62,698 bases of DNA from Treponema sp. UBA6852 (GCA_002449305.1 DKDI01000018.1:53837-116534), one strand, 5' to 3'; numbered from the stretch's first letter, positions 24,743-33,527 are shown. The notes: generated by a model from the letters alone, not told the origin. A program made the numbers and translations.

Positions 24743-26308
24743 ATGAAAAAGATAACGAAACTTTTGGCTTTAGGAGCGATGCTTGCCTTTGGAATGGCAG
24801 GCGCGTTTTCTGCAGAAAAAAAATCAATTGTCTGTACGACTTTTCCGCAGTACGACTGGTGCCGCGAGATTCTTGGAGACAAGGCGAAAGACTTTGACCT
24901 TACGCTTCTTCTTGACAAGGGAACTGACCTTCATTCGTTCCAGCCGAGTTTTTCCGACATCGCAAAAATTTCCGCAAGCGATATGTTCATCTACGTTGGC
25001 GGCGAGAGCGACGGCTGGGTTGGCGGCGTTCTAAAGGAAGCGAAGAACAAGAATCTTGTTCCAGTCAACATGATGGAAGTTCTTGGAGAGCGCGTAAAGG
25101 AAGAGGAAGTTGTGGAAGGAATGCAGGAAACAGAGCATTCTCATGAGCACGGCGAAGAAGGACATCACCACGACCACGGCAAGGAAGTTTCAACTTTTGA
25201 GGACAGCGAGGTTAAAAGCAGAAATCTTTCTGACTGGGCAGGCGAATGGCAGTCGGCTTATCCTCTTGCGCTTGACGGAACTTTGGACGAGGCTTTTGAG
25301 GAAAAGGCTGAATCAGGAAAAATGACCGCCGCAGAATACAAGGCTTACTATCAGAAAGGATACAAAACTGACATCTCAAAAATCAGCATAAAGAAAGACA
25401 AAATCGAATTCACTTATGCTGACGGAAGAAAAGTAAGCTCAAAATACAAAAATGTCGGATTTTACATTCAGAACTGGTCAACAGGAACAAAGGCCGCGAT
25501 GTACCGCTTTGTCGCAAAGAACAAGAAATCAGGCGCGCCGCTTTTCATTGAATTCAACGACCACATGATTGAGAGTGCGGCTGCGGAGCATTTCCACATC
25601 AGAATGAGCAACGAGAGCTTTGACGCGATTGTTGACCCGGAAAATTCTTTCCCTACATTCTTCCCTGCAAGCATGAGCGGCGAGGAAATCTGCGAGCATT
25701 TGGCAGGACACGGACACAGCCACGATGAGGACGGAGATGAGCACGGACATCACCACGAGCATGACGAAATTGAATACGATGAGCACGTCTGGCTTTCTGT
25801 CAAGAATGCCGCTGTTCTTACAAATGCGATTGCTTCCCAGATTGAAAAGCTTGACCCAAAAAACGCTTCTGTTTACGCGGCTAATGCAAAGAGTTATGTT
25901 GAAAAGCTCAACGCTTTGGACAAAAAATATTCTGAAACTGTAGCTTCCTCAAAGTTCAAGACAATTCTTTTTGGCGACAGATTCCCGTTCCGCTATCTTG
26001 CTGACGACTACGGCCTTAAATATTATGCGGCTTTTGTAGGATGCAGCGCGGAAAGCGAGGCTAGCTTTGAGACAGTGATTTTCCTTGCGAAGAAAGTTGA
26101 CGAGCTTGGACTTGGCAGTGTTCTTACAATTGAAAATTCAAACGGAAAAATCGCGCGCACTGTAATTCAGAATACATCAAAAAAGAACCAGAAGGTTTTG
26201 AAGATGGACTCATTGCAGTCTGTGAACCAGAAAGACATCAAGGGCGGAAAAAACTATCTTGACACAATGACAGAAAACCTTTCCGTTCTAAAAGAGGCTT
26301 TGAACTAG
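24743..26308 (+). CDS. znuA: Zinc-binding protein ZnuA with an inserted ZinT domain
   Basis: 521 residues with a cleavable signal peptide (about 1-23, AFSAEKK). The order is unusual. ZnuA N-lobe (about 24-128), a His-rich stretch (about 132-148, HSHEHGEEGHHHDHG), a complete ZinT/YodA-like domain (about 152-318, NLSDWAGEWQSAYP to HFHIRMSN), a second His-rich stretch (about 321-346) and then the ZnuA C-lobe (YDEHVWLSV to the end). The ZinT domain thus sits inside the mobile His loop of ZnuA. AdcA of streptococci has ZinT at its C-terminus instead. Role: periplasmic zinc capture for ZnuCB. The ribosome binding site TGGAG precedes the ATG. Confidence 0.9.
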   Translation: MKKITKLLALGAMLAFGMAGAFSAEKKSIVCTTFPQYDWCREILGDKAKDFDLTLLLDKGTDLHSFQPSFSDIAKISASDMFIYVGGESDGWVGGVLKEAKNKNLVPVNMMEVLGERVKEEEVVEGMQETEHSHEHGEEGHHHDHGKEVSTFEDSEVKSRNLSDWAGEWQSAYPLALDGTLDEAFEEKAESGKMTAAEYKAYYQKGYKTDISKISIKKDKIEFTYADGRKVSSKYKNVGFYIQNWSTGTKAAMYRFVAKNKKSGAPLFIEFNDHMIESAAAEHFHIRMSNESFDAIVDPENSFPTFFPASMSGEEICEHLAGHGHSHDEDGDEHGHHHEHDEIEYDEHVWLSVKNAAVLTNAIASQIEKLDPKNASVYAANAKSYVEKLNALDKKYSETVASSKFKTILFGDRFPFRYLADDYGLKYYAAFVGCSAESEASFETVIFLAKKVDELGLGSVLTIENSNGKIARTVIQNTSKKNQKVLKMDSLQSVNQKDIKGGKNYLDTMTENLSVLKEALN

Positions 26309-26341
26309 TTCTAGCTTATTTTAGCTTAGGGATAGAAGCAC

Positions 26342-26472
26342 GGGGATGTCCCAAAAGTATCTTTTCTGTCATTTTCGGGCTTGACCCGAAAATCTAAATG
26401 CATATATTGCAATCATTTAGAGATTGTCGTATCAAGTACGACAATGACATTTAGAACTTATTAGACATCCCC
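26342..26472. repeat. Composite palindromic element
   Basis: GGGGATGTC (26342-26350) and GACATCCCC (26464-26472) bracket about 113 bases that contain two REP-like palindromes (26367-26395 and 26420-26452). The CTTATTAGACA end is shared with 8337-8347. The remaining gap to 26622 contains another short repeat with a GAGTTCGTCCGGCCATTGAG core. No gene was seen in 26309-26622. Confidence 0.65.
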
Positions 26473-26622
26473 ATTCCTGTAAAAATTTGGTTGCGGTGGT
26501 CATTGAGTTCGTCCGGCCATTGAGCCTGTCGAAATGACCGCTGCAACTTTTTGCGTCGGTTTCGTAAAATAAAACCTGCGCCTACTTTTTCTTGAAATTT
26601 TTGTCTAGAAATGAGGTTTCTT

Positions 26623-27450
26623 ATGACTAAAAAAACACTTTTGGAGATTTTTGCGGTTGCAGGAATTTTTTGTCTTGCAGGCTGCGCAAAAAAAGCTTAT
26701 GCCCAGTCTTCAAAGCCGGCTGCAAAAATTTCATCTGCGGAAGAAGAAAAGTTCGGCAGAGTTTTTCAGAAAATGTCCGGCAGGGCAAAAGAAGCCATTT
26801 GTGTTGCAGAAGAAAACAAGGCGGAATTTTTAAAAGACCTTCACGAAATTCTTGAGGAGGAAAAGACATTCCGTGCGGACGACAAAAGCCTTTTCTTTTT
26901 AATTGACAAAAACCACGCCGTGCCTTCCTCCTACGTGCCGAAAGACTTGGTTTCTTTGAAAAAAAACAGCCTTTTTGACTTGAACAAAGCTGGAATGAAA
27001 ATCCGCTCGGAAGCCTATTCCGCTTTAAATGAAATGGCGCAGGCCGCATTGAATGACGGAATCAGGCTCTTGGTAAGCTCCGCCTACCGCTCTTATTCTT
27101 ATCAGGAAAATCTTTTTAACCACTACGTAAGCGTGGACGGACTTGAACAGGCTGAACGAGAAAGCGCACGCCCCGGAACAAGCCAGCATCAGCTTGGAAC
27201 AGCAGTTGACTTCGGCTCGATTTCTGACGACTTTGACAAGACTCAGATGGGGCAATGGGTCTATAAAAACGCCGCGGATTACGGCTGGTCTCTTTCGTTT
27301 CCAAAAGGCTATGAAGATGTTACCGGCTACCGCTGGGAATGCTGGCACTTCCACTACATAGGAAAAAACGCCTGCCGTTTTCAGCGGAAGTGGTTCGGCG
27401 GAATCCAACAGTTCATGCTTGAATTTATAGACTTCTGGAAAAGCTGCTGA
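26623..27450 (+). CDS. VanY-type D-alanyl-D-alanine carboxypeptidase lipoprotein
   Basis: 275 residues with a lipobox (CLAGC, modified Cys21). The C-terminal LAS-type zinc peptidase domain has SAYRSYSYQ, SQHQLGTAVDFG (SxHxxGxAxD) and ECWHFHYIG. Such enzymes trim peptidoglycan stem peptides. Its location between znuA and znuC suggests a zinc-regulated or zinc-loaded enzyme. The ATG at 26623 is preferred over 26611 because a GAGGT element sits 6 bases before it and the signal peptide then begins MTKK. Confidence 0.88.
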   Translation: MTKKTLLEIFAVAGIFCLAGCAKKAYAQSSKPAAKISSAEEEKFGRVFQKMSGRAKEAICVAEENKAEFLKDLHEILEEEKTFRADDKSLFFLIDKNHAVPSSYVPKDLVSLKKNSLFDLNKAGMKIRSEAYSALNEMAQAALNDGIRLLVSSAYRSYSYQENLFNHYVSVDGLEQAERESARPGTSQHQLGTAVDFGSISDDFDKTQMGQWVYKNAADYGWSLSFPKGYEDVTGYRWECWHFHYIGKNACRFQRKWFGGIQQFMLEFIDFWKSC

Positions 27451-27460
27451 GGAGGAAAAA

Positions 27461-28159
27461 ATGGCGTACATTTCTTGCGAGAATCTTGTGGTCGGATATG
27501 ACGGAAAGGCAGTTTCGCCGCCGGTGAGTTTTACCGTTGAAAAAGGAAGCTACGTTTGCATTCTAGGTGAAAACGGCAGCGGAAAAACAACTCTTATGAG
27601 AACTCTTGTTGGGCTTCAGAAAAAAATCAGCGGAGAGATTTTGTTTGGAGACGGACTTTGCCGAAACGAGACAGGCTACCTTCCGCAGAAACTTTCTGTA
27701 AGTGCGGATTTTCCGGCTTCTGTGCGCGAGATTGTGCTTTCTGGAACGCTCGGGCAGTTTAAAAACCGACCTTTTTACGGAAAGGCGCAGAAACTGATTG
27801 CGGACGAGCAGATGGAAAAAGTCGGAATCGCTTCCCTTTCGCATAGGCGTTTTACGGAACTTTCAGGCGGACAGCAGCAGCGGACTCTTCTTGCACGTGC
27901 CTTGTGCGCCGCAAAAAAACTGATTTTTCTTGACGAGCCTGTTTCCGCGCTTGACCCGGCCGCCGCAAAGGAATTCTACGCCATCTTGGAAAAACTGAAC
28001 AATGAAGGGCTTTCCGTTGTAATGGTGAGCCACGATTTGGACTGCATTGATTACGCATCGCACATTCTTTCGTTCAGAGGCGGAAAAGTCCAGTTTGAAA
28101 CCCGCGCGGATTTTTGCAAAGGCGCATCGTCTGTCAAATCTGATGAAAAACGCGGCTGA
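27461..28159 (+). CDS. znuC: Zinc ABC transporter ATPase ZnuC
   Basis: 232 residues. ABC ATPase with Walker A GENGSGKTT, Q-loop GYLPQKLSV, signature LSGGQQQR, Walker B LIFLDEPVSALD and the H-loop VSHD. It energises the ZnuB channel. A strong GAGGAGG ribosome binding site precedes the ATG, and znuB follows 26 bases downstream. Metal specificity is from context (ZnuA/ZinT, Zur-like). Confidence 0.92.
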   Translation: MAYISCENLVVGYDGKAVSPPVSFTVEKGSYVCILGENGSGKTTLMRTLVGLQKKISGEILFGDGLCRNETGYLPQKLSVSADFPASVREIVLSGTLGQFKNRPFYGKAQKLIADEQMEKVGIASLSHRRFTELSGGQQQRTLLARALCAAKKLIFLDEPVSALDPAAAKEFYAILEKLNNEGLSVVMVSHDLDCIDYASHILSFRGGKVQFETRADFCKGASSVKSDEKRG

Positions 28160-28185
28160 AAAAACTGGAAACACTGGAGACTTCG

Positions 28186-29022
28186 ATGGAAATTCTTGAA
28201 AAACTTTCTTATTACCTTTCATTTTCGTTTGTTAGATACGCGCTGATTGTCGGCGTTCTTGTTTCTCTGTGCGCGTCGCTTTTGGGAACAGTTCTTGTCC
28301 TTCGCCGCTACTCGCTTATTGGAGACGGACTTTCTCACGCCGCGTTCGGAGCATATTCGGTTGCCGTTACGATGAAGCTTGTGAGCGACAGCCTTTTTAC
28401 AATTCCGGTTACGGTTCTTTGCGCGGTTTTTCTTCTTTGCATGGACAAAAAAAGAAAAGTGCAGTCGGACTCGCTGATTGCGATGATTTCCGTGGGCGCG
28501 CTTGCATTCGGCTATCTTGTGATGAACGTTTTTTCAACTTCGGCGAATGTCTCAGGCGATGTCTGCACAACGCTTTTCGGCTCAACCTCGATTCTCACTC
28601 TCACAAAAGGCAAGGTCGCGGTCTCGGTTCTGATTTCCTGCGTTACGATTGCCGCTTTCGTCTTTTTCTACAACAGGATTTTTTCAGCGACTTTTGACCC
28701 GGACTTTTTGCGCACGGAAGACAGATTCGCGGGCATTTACGACATTTTAATTGCCGTGATTACAGCCGTTGTGATTGTGCTTGCGATGAATCTTGTAGGC
28801 TCGCTTCTGATAACGGCGATTCTTGTTTTTCCGCCTTTAAGCTCAATGCGCGTTATGAAAAGCTTCAAGTCCACGGTGATTTATTCCGCCGCCCTTGGCG
28901 CATTCTCATCGTTCTTGGGAATTATGATTTCGATTGTTCTTTCAACGCCGGTTGGAGCCACAATCGTGATAATCGACATAATGATTTTCGCACTTCATTG
29001 CGTTGCCGGGAGATTTTTATGA
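28186..29022 (+). CDS. znuB: Zinc ABC transporter permease ZnuB
   Basis: 278 residues of the ABC-3 metal permease family with about eight hydrophobic segments. Family blocks include GTVLVLRRYSLIGDGLSHAA near the N-terminus and GSLLITAILVFPPLSSMRVM. It forms the membrane channel for zinc delivered by ZnuA. It overlaps the following lipoprotein gene by 4 bases (ATGA). Confidence 0.92.
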   Translation: MEILEKLSYYLSFSFVRYALIVGVLVSLCASLLGTVLVLRRYSLIGDGLSHAAFGAYSVAVTMKLVSDSLFTIPVTVLCAVFLLCMDKKRKVQSDSLIAMISVGALAFGYLVMNVFSTSANVSGDVCTTLFGSTSILTLTKGKVAVSVLISCVTIAAFVFFYNRIFSATFDPDFLRTEDRFAGIYDILIAVITAVVIVLAMNLVGSLLITAILVFPPLSSMRVMKSFKSTVIYSAALGAFSSFLGIMISIVLSTPVGATIVIIDIMIFALHCVAGRFL

Positions 29023-29702
29023 AAAAGATTCAGACTGCCGCTTTGATTTTGATTTTGATTGCAGCCTCATCATGCTCGGCGAAAAAATCCTACAGCGCAG
29101 GCGGACTTCCAAAGAGAAACAAAGTTGCCAATATAATAGAAGAAAAAATCAAGGAAGAATCATCTGACAGCAGGCAGCAGAATGCCACTTCCGGCAACTA
29201 TGACAATTACTACAGCTACAGCAGCGGCACGGAAAATGCTGCCCCGCAAAGCACTGAGAGCGCGACGCAAAATTCCAGCGACTCGGCTCAAGATTCCTCT
29301 TCGTCATCCTACGACTATTACGGAACTAGCTTTGAAGAAATCTCCGCGCCAAAAACCGACGTTGAGATTGACCTTTCAAAAATGAACGCCGACCTTGCAT
29401 ATGCGTTTATTTTCCAGCTTGTTGTGAAGCCAGAAAAATACGAGGGAAAAACAATCCGAATGACTGGAACTTTTGAAACTTTCTACGACAACGAGCCTCT
29501 CGGACGGCACGACTACTGCATCATCACCGATGTTCTTGCGTGCTGCGCGCAGGGACTTGAATTTGAAAGCGCGAAGATTGCCGGCATTGAGCCGGGACAG
29601 AAAATCACAGTCAGCGGCAAACTAAACCTGCGCGACGCGGTCTCGCCCGACGGAATGGAATACAAGACAATGCGGATTACAGAAGCGGCGGTTTCCTCAT
29701 AA
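29019..29702 (+). CDS. Lipoprotein with OB-fold-like C-terminal domain, zinc operon
   Basis: 227 residues. Lipoprotein signal peptide (ASSCS, Cys20). A low-complexity Ser/Tyr/Asn/Gln/Asp linker (about 50-115) leads to a C-terminal domain (about 125-225) with YEGKTIRMTGTFETFYD, CIITDVLACCAQGLEF and PGQKITVSGKL. This pattern resembles the OB-fold tail of YcgQ/TIGR03943-type proteins, which also have an ACC motif; the match is tentative. It is translationally coupled to znuB, so a role in zinc handling at the membrane is likely. Confidence 0.7.
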   Translation: MKKIQTAALILILIAASSCSAKKSYSAGGLPKRNKVANIIEEKIKEESSDSRQQNATSGNYDNYYSYSSGTENAAPQSTESATQNSSDSAQDSSSSSYDYYGTSFEEISAPKTDVEIDLSKMNADLAYAFIFQLVVKPEKYEGKTIRMTGTFETFYDNEPLGRHDYCIITDVLACCAQGLEFESAKIAGIEPGQKITVSGKLNLRDAVSPDGMEYKTMRITEAAVSS

Positions 29703-29852
29703 AAATCAAAAAATGCCAATTTTCTTGAAGAAAAGCACAAATTCAGCGGACAAAATCTTGAAGAAAAGCACAAAAAGTTCCGTGCTTTTAATAGCATAAA
29801 ATCTTTGCGTTTCTTAATAAAAAGACAAATTTTTGATATAATAAAAGAAATG

Positions 29853-30064
29853 TGGCAGGGATTGCATACCTGACGGTATGCTGCGAGATTTTGCTTCGCA
29901 AAACTCGTTTATTTACGTGTGCGCTCACGCGCACGCCTGCACTTCGTGGCAGGGATAGAAGTGGCGGCGAAGCCGTTCCGAAGCGCAGCGGAGGAATGGA
30001 GGCGAAAGCCGGAACCACGGATTGCCCGGTTTTTGCGGAACGCAGCGAAGCAAAAAGCCACCCG
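29853..30064. repeat. Hairpin-rich non-coding element, copy C
   Basis: Fills most of a 396-base gap (29703-30098). A 5' series of hairpins (GCATACC/GGTATGC, TTTTGC/GCAAAA, GTGTGCG/CGCGCAC, CCTGCAC/GTGGCAGG) precedes a core shared with copy A: GTGG (29961-29964) with CCAC (30015-30018), CGGC-GAA-GCCG (29965-29975), TTCC (29976-29979) with GGAA (29993-29996), and GGC-GAAA-GCC (30001-30010, a GNRA tetraloop). Frames through it have no start signals. The first 150 bases of the gap (29703-29852) are A+T-rich with a short direct repeat of CTTGAAGAAAAGCACAAA. Confidence 0.72.
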
Positions 30065-30098
30065 AAAAATAAAAAATCAATTTAACAGGAGCAAAAAA

Positions 30099-30569
30099 AT
30101 GACAATACGAAGAGCGAACGAAAATGACATTCCGAAGATTATCGACCTGCTTGGACAGGTTCTGCAGATTCACGCGGAAATCAGGCCGGACATTTTTATT
30201 CCAGGAACGACAAAATATACAAATGCGGAGCTTTCGCAAATGCTAAAGGACGAGACGAAGCCGATTTATGTTGCCGCGGACGAGAACGACACTTGCGTAG
30301 GCTACGCTTTTTGCCAGATTCGCGAGCAGCCTTTTTCGAACAACATGGTTCAGTTCAAGTCGCTTTTTATTGACGACTTGTGCGTTGACAAAAGCACGCG
30401 CGGCCAGCACATCGGCGAAAAACTTTTCGAGCACGTGAAAAACGAGGCGAAAAGGCTTGGCTGCTACGAGGTAACACTGAACGTGTGGGCAGGAAACACT
30501 TCGGCGGAAAAATTCTACGAGAAAATGGGGCTAAAGACAAAAGAGCGGCAGCTGGAATATATTTTGTAG
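30099..30569 (+). CDS. GNAT-family N-acetyltransferase
   Basis: 156 residues. GNAT signature LFIDDLCVDKSTRGQHIGEK (acetyl-CoA loop) and the C-terminal VTLNVWAGNTSAEKFYEKMG. The N-terminus TIRRANENDIPKIIDLL is typical for the family. Substrate unknown. ATG at 30099 follows an ACAGGAG ribosome binding site; the frame continues upstream through the repeat element and that part is not taken as coding. Confidence 0.87.
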   Translation: MTIRRANENDIPKIIDLLGQVLQIHAEIRPDIFIPGTTKYTNAELSQMLKDETKPIYVAADENDTCVGYAFCQIREQPFSNNMVQFKSLFIDDLCVDKSTRGQHIGEKLFEHVKNEAKRLGCYEVTLNVWAGNTSAEKFYEKMGLKTKERQLEYIL

Positions 30570-30570
30570 G

Positions 30571-31149
30571 ATGGACTGGAATTTCATGGATGGCGGATTT
30601 TGCATGACAGGATTAAAAAGAGGTTCGGTGAAACTGGAAGCGCACCAAAGCGGCTGGCAAAAAGAAGCCGAGAATACGATTGCTGAACTAAAATGCATTT
30701 TTGAAAATATTGCCACCGACATTCAGCATATCGGAAGCACCGCCGTTTCCTCCATTCACGCAAAACCGATTATTGACATTGCCGTGGGAGTCAAAAATCC
30801 GGAAGATGTTTTTCCGTTCATTGAAGAATTAAACAAAAAGAACTACATTTTTCGCGGAGAAGATGTTCCCGGACAGCTTCTGCTTGTAAAAGGCGATTTT
30901 AAAAAGGACACTCGAACGCATCATATCCACGTGATCAAATGGAACGGAACTGAATGGAAAAATTATATCGATTTCCGGGACTATCTAAATGCCTTCCCTG
31001 AAAAAGCCGCGGAATATGATGAATGCAAACAGAAATTAGCAAAGAGATTTCCTGATAACCGCAAACTCTACACAGAAGGAAAGAAAAAGCTGATTGCAGA
31101 ACTAATAGAAGAAGTAAAAGTGTGGAAAACAAAAAGACCGAATTGCTGA
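30571..31149 (+). CDS. GrpB/UPF0157-family nucleotidyltransferase-like protein
   Basis: Up to 192 residues. The GrpB family blocks are DIQHIGSTAVSSIHAKPIID, a nucleotidyltransferase-fold motif, and RTHHIHVIKWNGTEWKNYID with LNAFPEKAAEYDECKQKLA. The biochemical role of this family is poorly defined. The start is uncertain: ATG at 30571, 30586 or 30604; the conserved region begins just after 30604. It follows the GNAT gene by one base. Confidence 0.85.
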   Translation: MDWNFMDGGFCMTGLKRGSVKLEAHQSGWQKEAENTIAELKCIFENIATDIQHIGSTAVSSIHAKPIIDIAVGVKNPEDVFPFIEELNKKNYIFRGEDVPGQLLLVKGDFKKDTRTHHIHVIKWNGTEWKNYIDFRDYLNAFPEKAAEYDECKQKLAKRFPDNRKLYTEGKKKLIAELIEEVKVWKTKRPNC

Positions 31150-31164
31150 TTTTGGAGGCAAACC

Positions 31165-32001
31165 ATGACACAAACCGAAAGACGCGAATGGCTCATAAAA
31201 TATCTTCTGAACGAGCCGGGCTCTCCAGCTGAATACAAGAATATTGAACTTCCGCCGCAAGATGACGAAGTTGCTCAGAAAGACTTGCTGCGCTCGCTGA
31301 TGAACGTGCGCCCGCCGCGTCCTGTTTCCAACGAGTTCTTGAAAATTCAGGACGAATACTTAACGGAACGCAACAAAGAGCGCGGAATCACCGACATTGC
31401 AACGCTGAAAAATGTTCCGGCGGACAAAAGGCTTTTTCTATGGCAGGGCGACATTACAACTCTGAACGCGGATGCAATCGTGAACGCAGCGAATTCCGCC
31501 TTGCTCGGCTGCTTTGCTCCGCTCCATGCGTGCATCGACAACTGCATCCACACTTTCGCAGGAGTTCAGCTTCGGCTTGAGTGCAACGAGATTATGCAAA
31601 AACAAGGCTCTCCTGAAAAAACAGGAAGCGCGAAAATCACTCAGGCATTCAACCTGCCTTCAAAATTCGTTCTACACACGGTAGGTCCTATAATCCACGC
31701 CAGTGTAACCGAACGCGACAAAATCCAGCTCGCCTCGTGCTACACAAGCTGCCTGAACCTTGCCGCGCAAAATGGGCTTGAAAGTTTAGCATTCTGCTGC
31801 ATTTCCACAGGCGTTTTCAGATTTCCGCAAAAGCTCGCCGCCCAAATCGCCGTAAAAACCGTAACAGATTGGCTGGATGAAAACAAAACCACAACCGCAA
31901 AAAAAGTGATTTTCAACGTTTTTGGAAACAAGGATTTGGAGATTTACCGGGAGATTTTGGGAGAAAAGCCGGAACTGGCACAAGGAAAACACTTAGGCTA
32001 G
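31165..32001 (+). CDS. Zinc-type macrodomain protein-ADP-ribose hydrolase
   Basis: 278 residues. An N-terminal helical extension (about 1-85) precedes a macrodomain with LFLWQGDITTLNADAIVNAA and the ligand-binding loop around LLGCFAPLHACIDNCIH, whose Cys and His residues match the zinc site of Zn-macrodomains. Further blocks are VLHTVGPII and CCISTGVFRFP. Zn-macrodomains remove ADP-ribose installed by class M sirtuins. The partner sirtuin lies at 21672-22637, not in the usual single operon. A GGAGG ribosome binding site precedes the ATG. Confidence 0.88.
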   Translation: MTQTERREWLIKYLLNEPGSPAEYKNIELPPQDDEVAQKDLLRSLMNVRPPRPVSNEFLKIQDEYLTERNKERGITDIATLKNVPADKRLFLWQGDITTLNADAIVNAANSALLGCFAPLHACIDNCIHTFAGVQLRLECNEIMQKQGSPEKTGSAKITQAFNLPSKFVLHTVGPIIHASVTERDKIQLASCYTSCLNLAAQNGLESLAFCCISTGVFRFPQKLAAQIAVKTVTDWLDENKTTTAKKVIFNVFGNKDLEIYREILGEKPELAQGKHLG

Positions 32002-32019
32002 TCCGGCTGTGTTTTTGCC

Positions 32020-33507
32020 CTACAAATTTGAATATCCCATCAGGTATTCATCAATCTCCCTTGCGCATTCTCTTCCTTCTGCAATCGCCCAGACAACTAG
32101 CGACTGGCCTCTGTGCATATCGCCTGCTGTAAAGACTTTGTCTATTCCCGTGAAGTATGAACTTGCGCTGGAAGTTGCGACTGTGTTTCTTGCGGAAAGC
32201 GGTGTTCCGAATGCGTTTGCGGTGTAGTCCTCGCAGCCGAGAAATCCTGCGGCAATCAGAATCAGGTCGGCCGGGAGTTCTTTTTCGCTTCCTTCGATTT
32301 CGCAGAGAGTGCGTTTTCCGTCCACGTTCTTGAATTCAACCTGAACTGTTTTTATTCCGCAGACTTTTCCGTTTTTCTGGTAAACTTCCTTGATTGTCGT
32401 TTTGTAGACGCGCGGATCATGCCCGAACTTTTCAATTGACTCCTGCGCGCCGTAGTCTGTCTTTAAGACTTTGGGCCACTGCGGCCACGGATTGTCTGGT
32501 TGACGTTCCGCCGGAGGGCAAGGCATCATTTCAAGCTGGGTTACACTTGCAGCTCCGAGCCTTATGCTTGAGCCTGTGCAGTCGTTTCCTGTGTCGCCTC
32601 CGCCAAGGATTATCACGTGCTTTCCCTTTGGATCAATAAAATTCTTGTCTGAGAAGTCTGAGTCCAAAAGGCTTTTTGTAACGCTCTTGAGCCAGTCCAC
32701 GGCGAACATTATTCCCTGCGCGTCGCTTCCTTGTGCAGACAGGGGACGCGCTTTTTTTGCTCCGCAGCACAAGGCGACTGCATCGTATTCAGAAAGAAGC
32801 TGTTTGGCATCTACATTGCGGCCGACATCGGCGTTCGTTATGAATGTAACTCCTTCCGCTTTCATAAGATTGACTCTGCGCTCCACGATTTTTTTGTCTA
32901 GCTTCATGTTCGGAATGCCGTACATCAGAAGTCCGCCGATTCTGTCATCGCGCTCGTAGACGGTTACATTATGTCCGCGGCGGTTCAGCAAGTCGGCAAC
33001 GGCAAGTCCTGCAGGGCCTGAGCCTATTACCGCGATTTTTTTGTCGCTTCTGACTTTCGGAATCTGAGGCTTCATGTAGCCTGACTCGAACGCCTTCTCG
33101 ATTATGTAAAGTTCGTTGTCGTGGATTGTTACAGCTTCCTTTATGTCTCCGCCGTTTCCGCAATTGCAGGCTTTCTCGCACAATGCGGGGCAGACTCTTC
33201 CTGTGAATTCCGGGAAGCTTGAAGTTTTTAAGAGACGCCAGGCCGCCATGTCGTACTGTCCTTTGTAAAGCGCGTCGTTCCATTCAGGAATAAAGTTGTG
33301 GAGAGGGCAGCCCGTCACCATTCCGGCAAGCTTGATTGCGCTCTGGCACATCGGAACTCCGCAGTTCATGCATCTTGCCGCCTGCTCGCGCCGTTCCTTG
33401 TCGTTAAGATGATTGTGGAATTCCTTGAAATTTTTTATGCGTGAAGAAGGTTCAATCCAGGAATCCTCAACACGCTTGTATATCATAAATCCGTCGTTTT
33501 TACCCAT
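32020..33507 (-). CDS. gltD: Glutamate synthase small subunit GltD
   Basis: 495 residues. N-terminal iron-sulfur domain with CMNCGVPMC, GCPLHN and CPALCEKACNCG; two dinucleotide-binding sites, GSGPAGLAVADLL (FAD) and GGGDTGNDC (NADPH); and the C-terminal TAGDMHRGQSLVVWAI. It passes electrons from NADPH to GltB for glutamate formation from glutamine and 2-oxoglutarate. It lies 20 bases after gltB in the same operon and converges with the macrodomain gene. Confidence 0.95.
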   Translation of the reverse strand: MGKNDGFMIYKRVEDSWIEPSSRIKNFKEFHNHLNDKERREQAARCMNCGVPMCQSAIKLAGMVTGCPLHNFIPEWNDALYKGQYDMAAWRLLKTSSFPEFTGRVCPALCEKACNCGNGGDIKEAVTIHDNELYIIEKAFESGYMKPQIPKVRSDKKIAVIGSGPAGLAVADLLNRRGHNVTVYERDDRIGGLLMYGIPNMKLDKKIVERRVNLMKAEGVTFITNADVGRNVDAKQLLSEYDAVALCCGAKKARPLSAQGSDAQGIMFAVDWLKSVTKSLLDSDFSDKNFIDPKGKHVIILGGGDTGNDCTGSSIRLGAASVTQLEMMPCPPAERQPDNPWPQWPKVLKTDYGAQESIEKFGHDPRVYKTTIKEVYQKNGKVCGIKTVQVEFKNVDGKRTLCEIEGSEKELPADLILIAAGFLGCEDYTANAFGTPLSARNTVATSSASSYFTGIDKVFTAGDMHRGQSLVVWAIAEGRECAREIDEYLMGYSNL

Positions 33508-33527
33508 AGTGTACCCCTGACTTTTTC

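Noticed and set aside
29856..30064. A tRNA or rRNA fragment in the G+C-rich hairpin region
   Set aside because: No cloverleaf with a TTCGA-type T loop or CCA end, and the stems agree instead with the repeat element found twice more.
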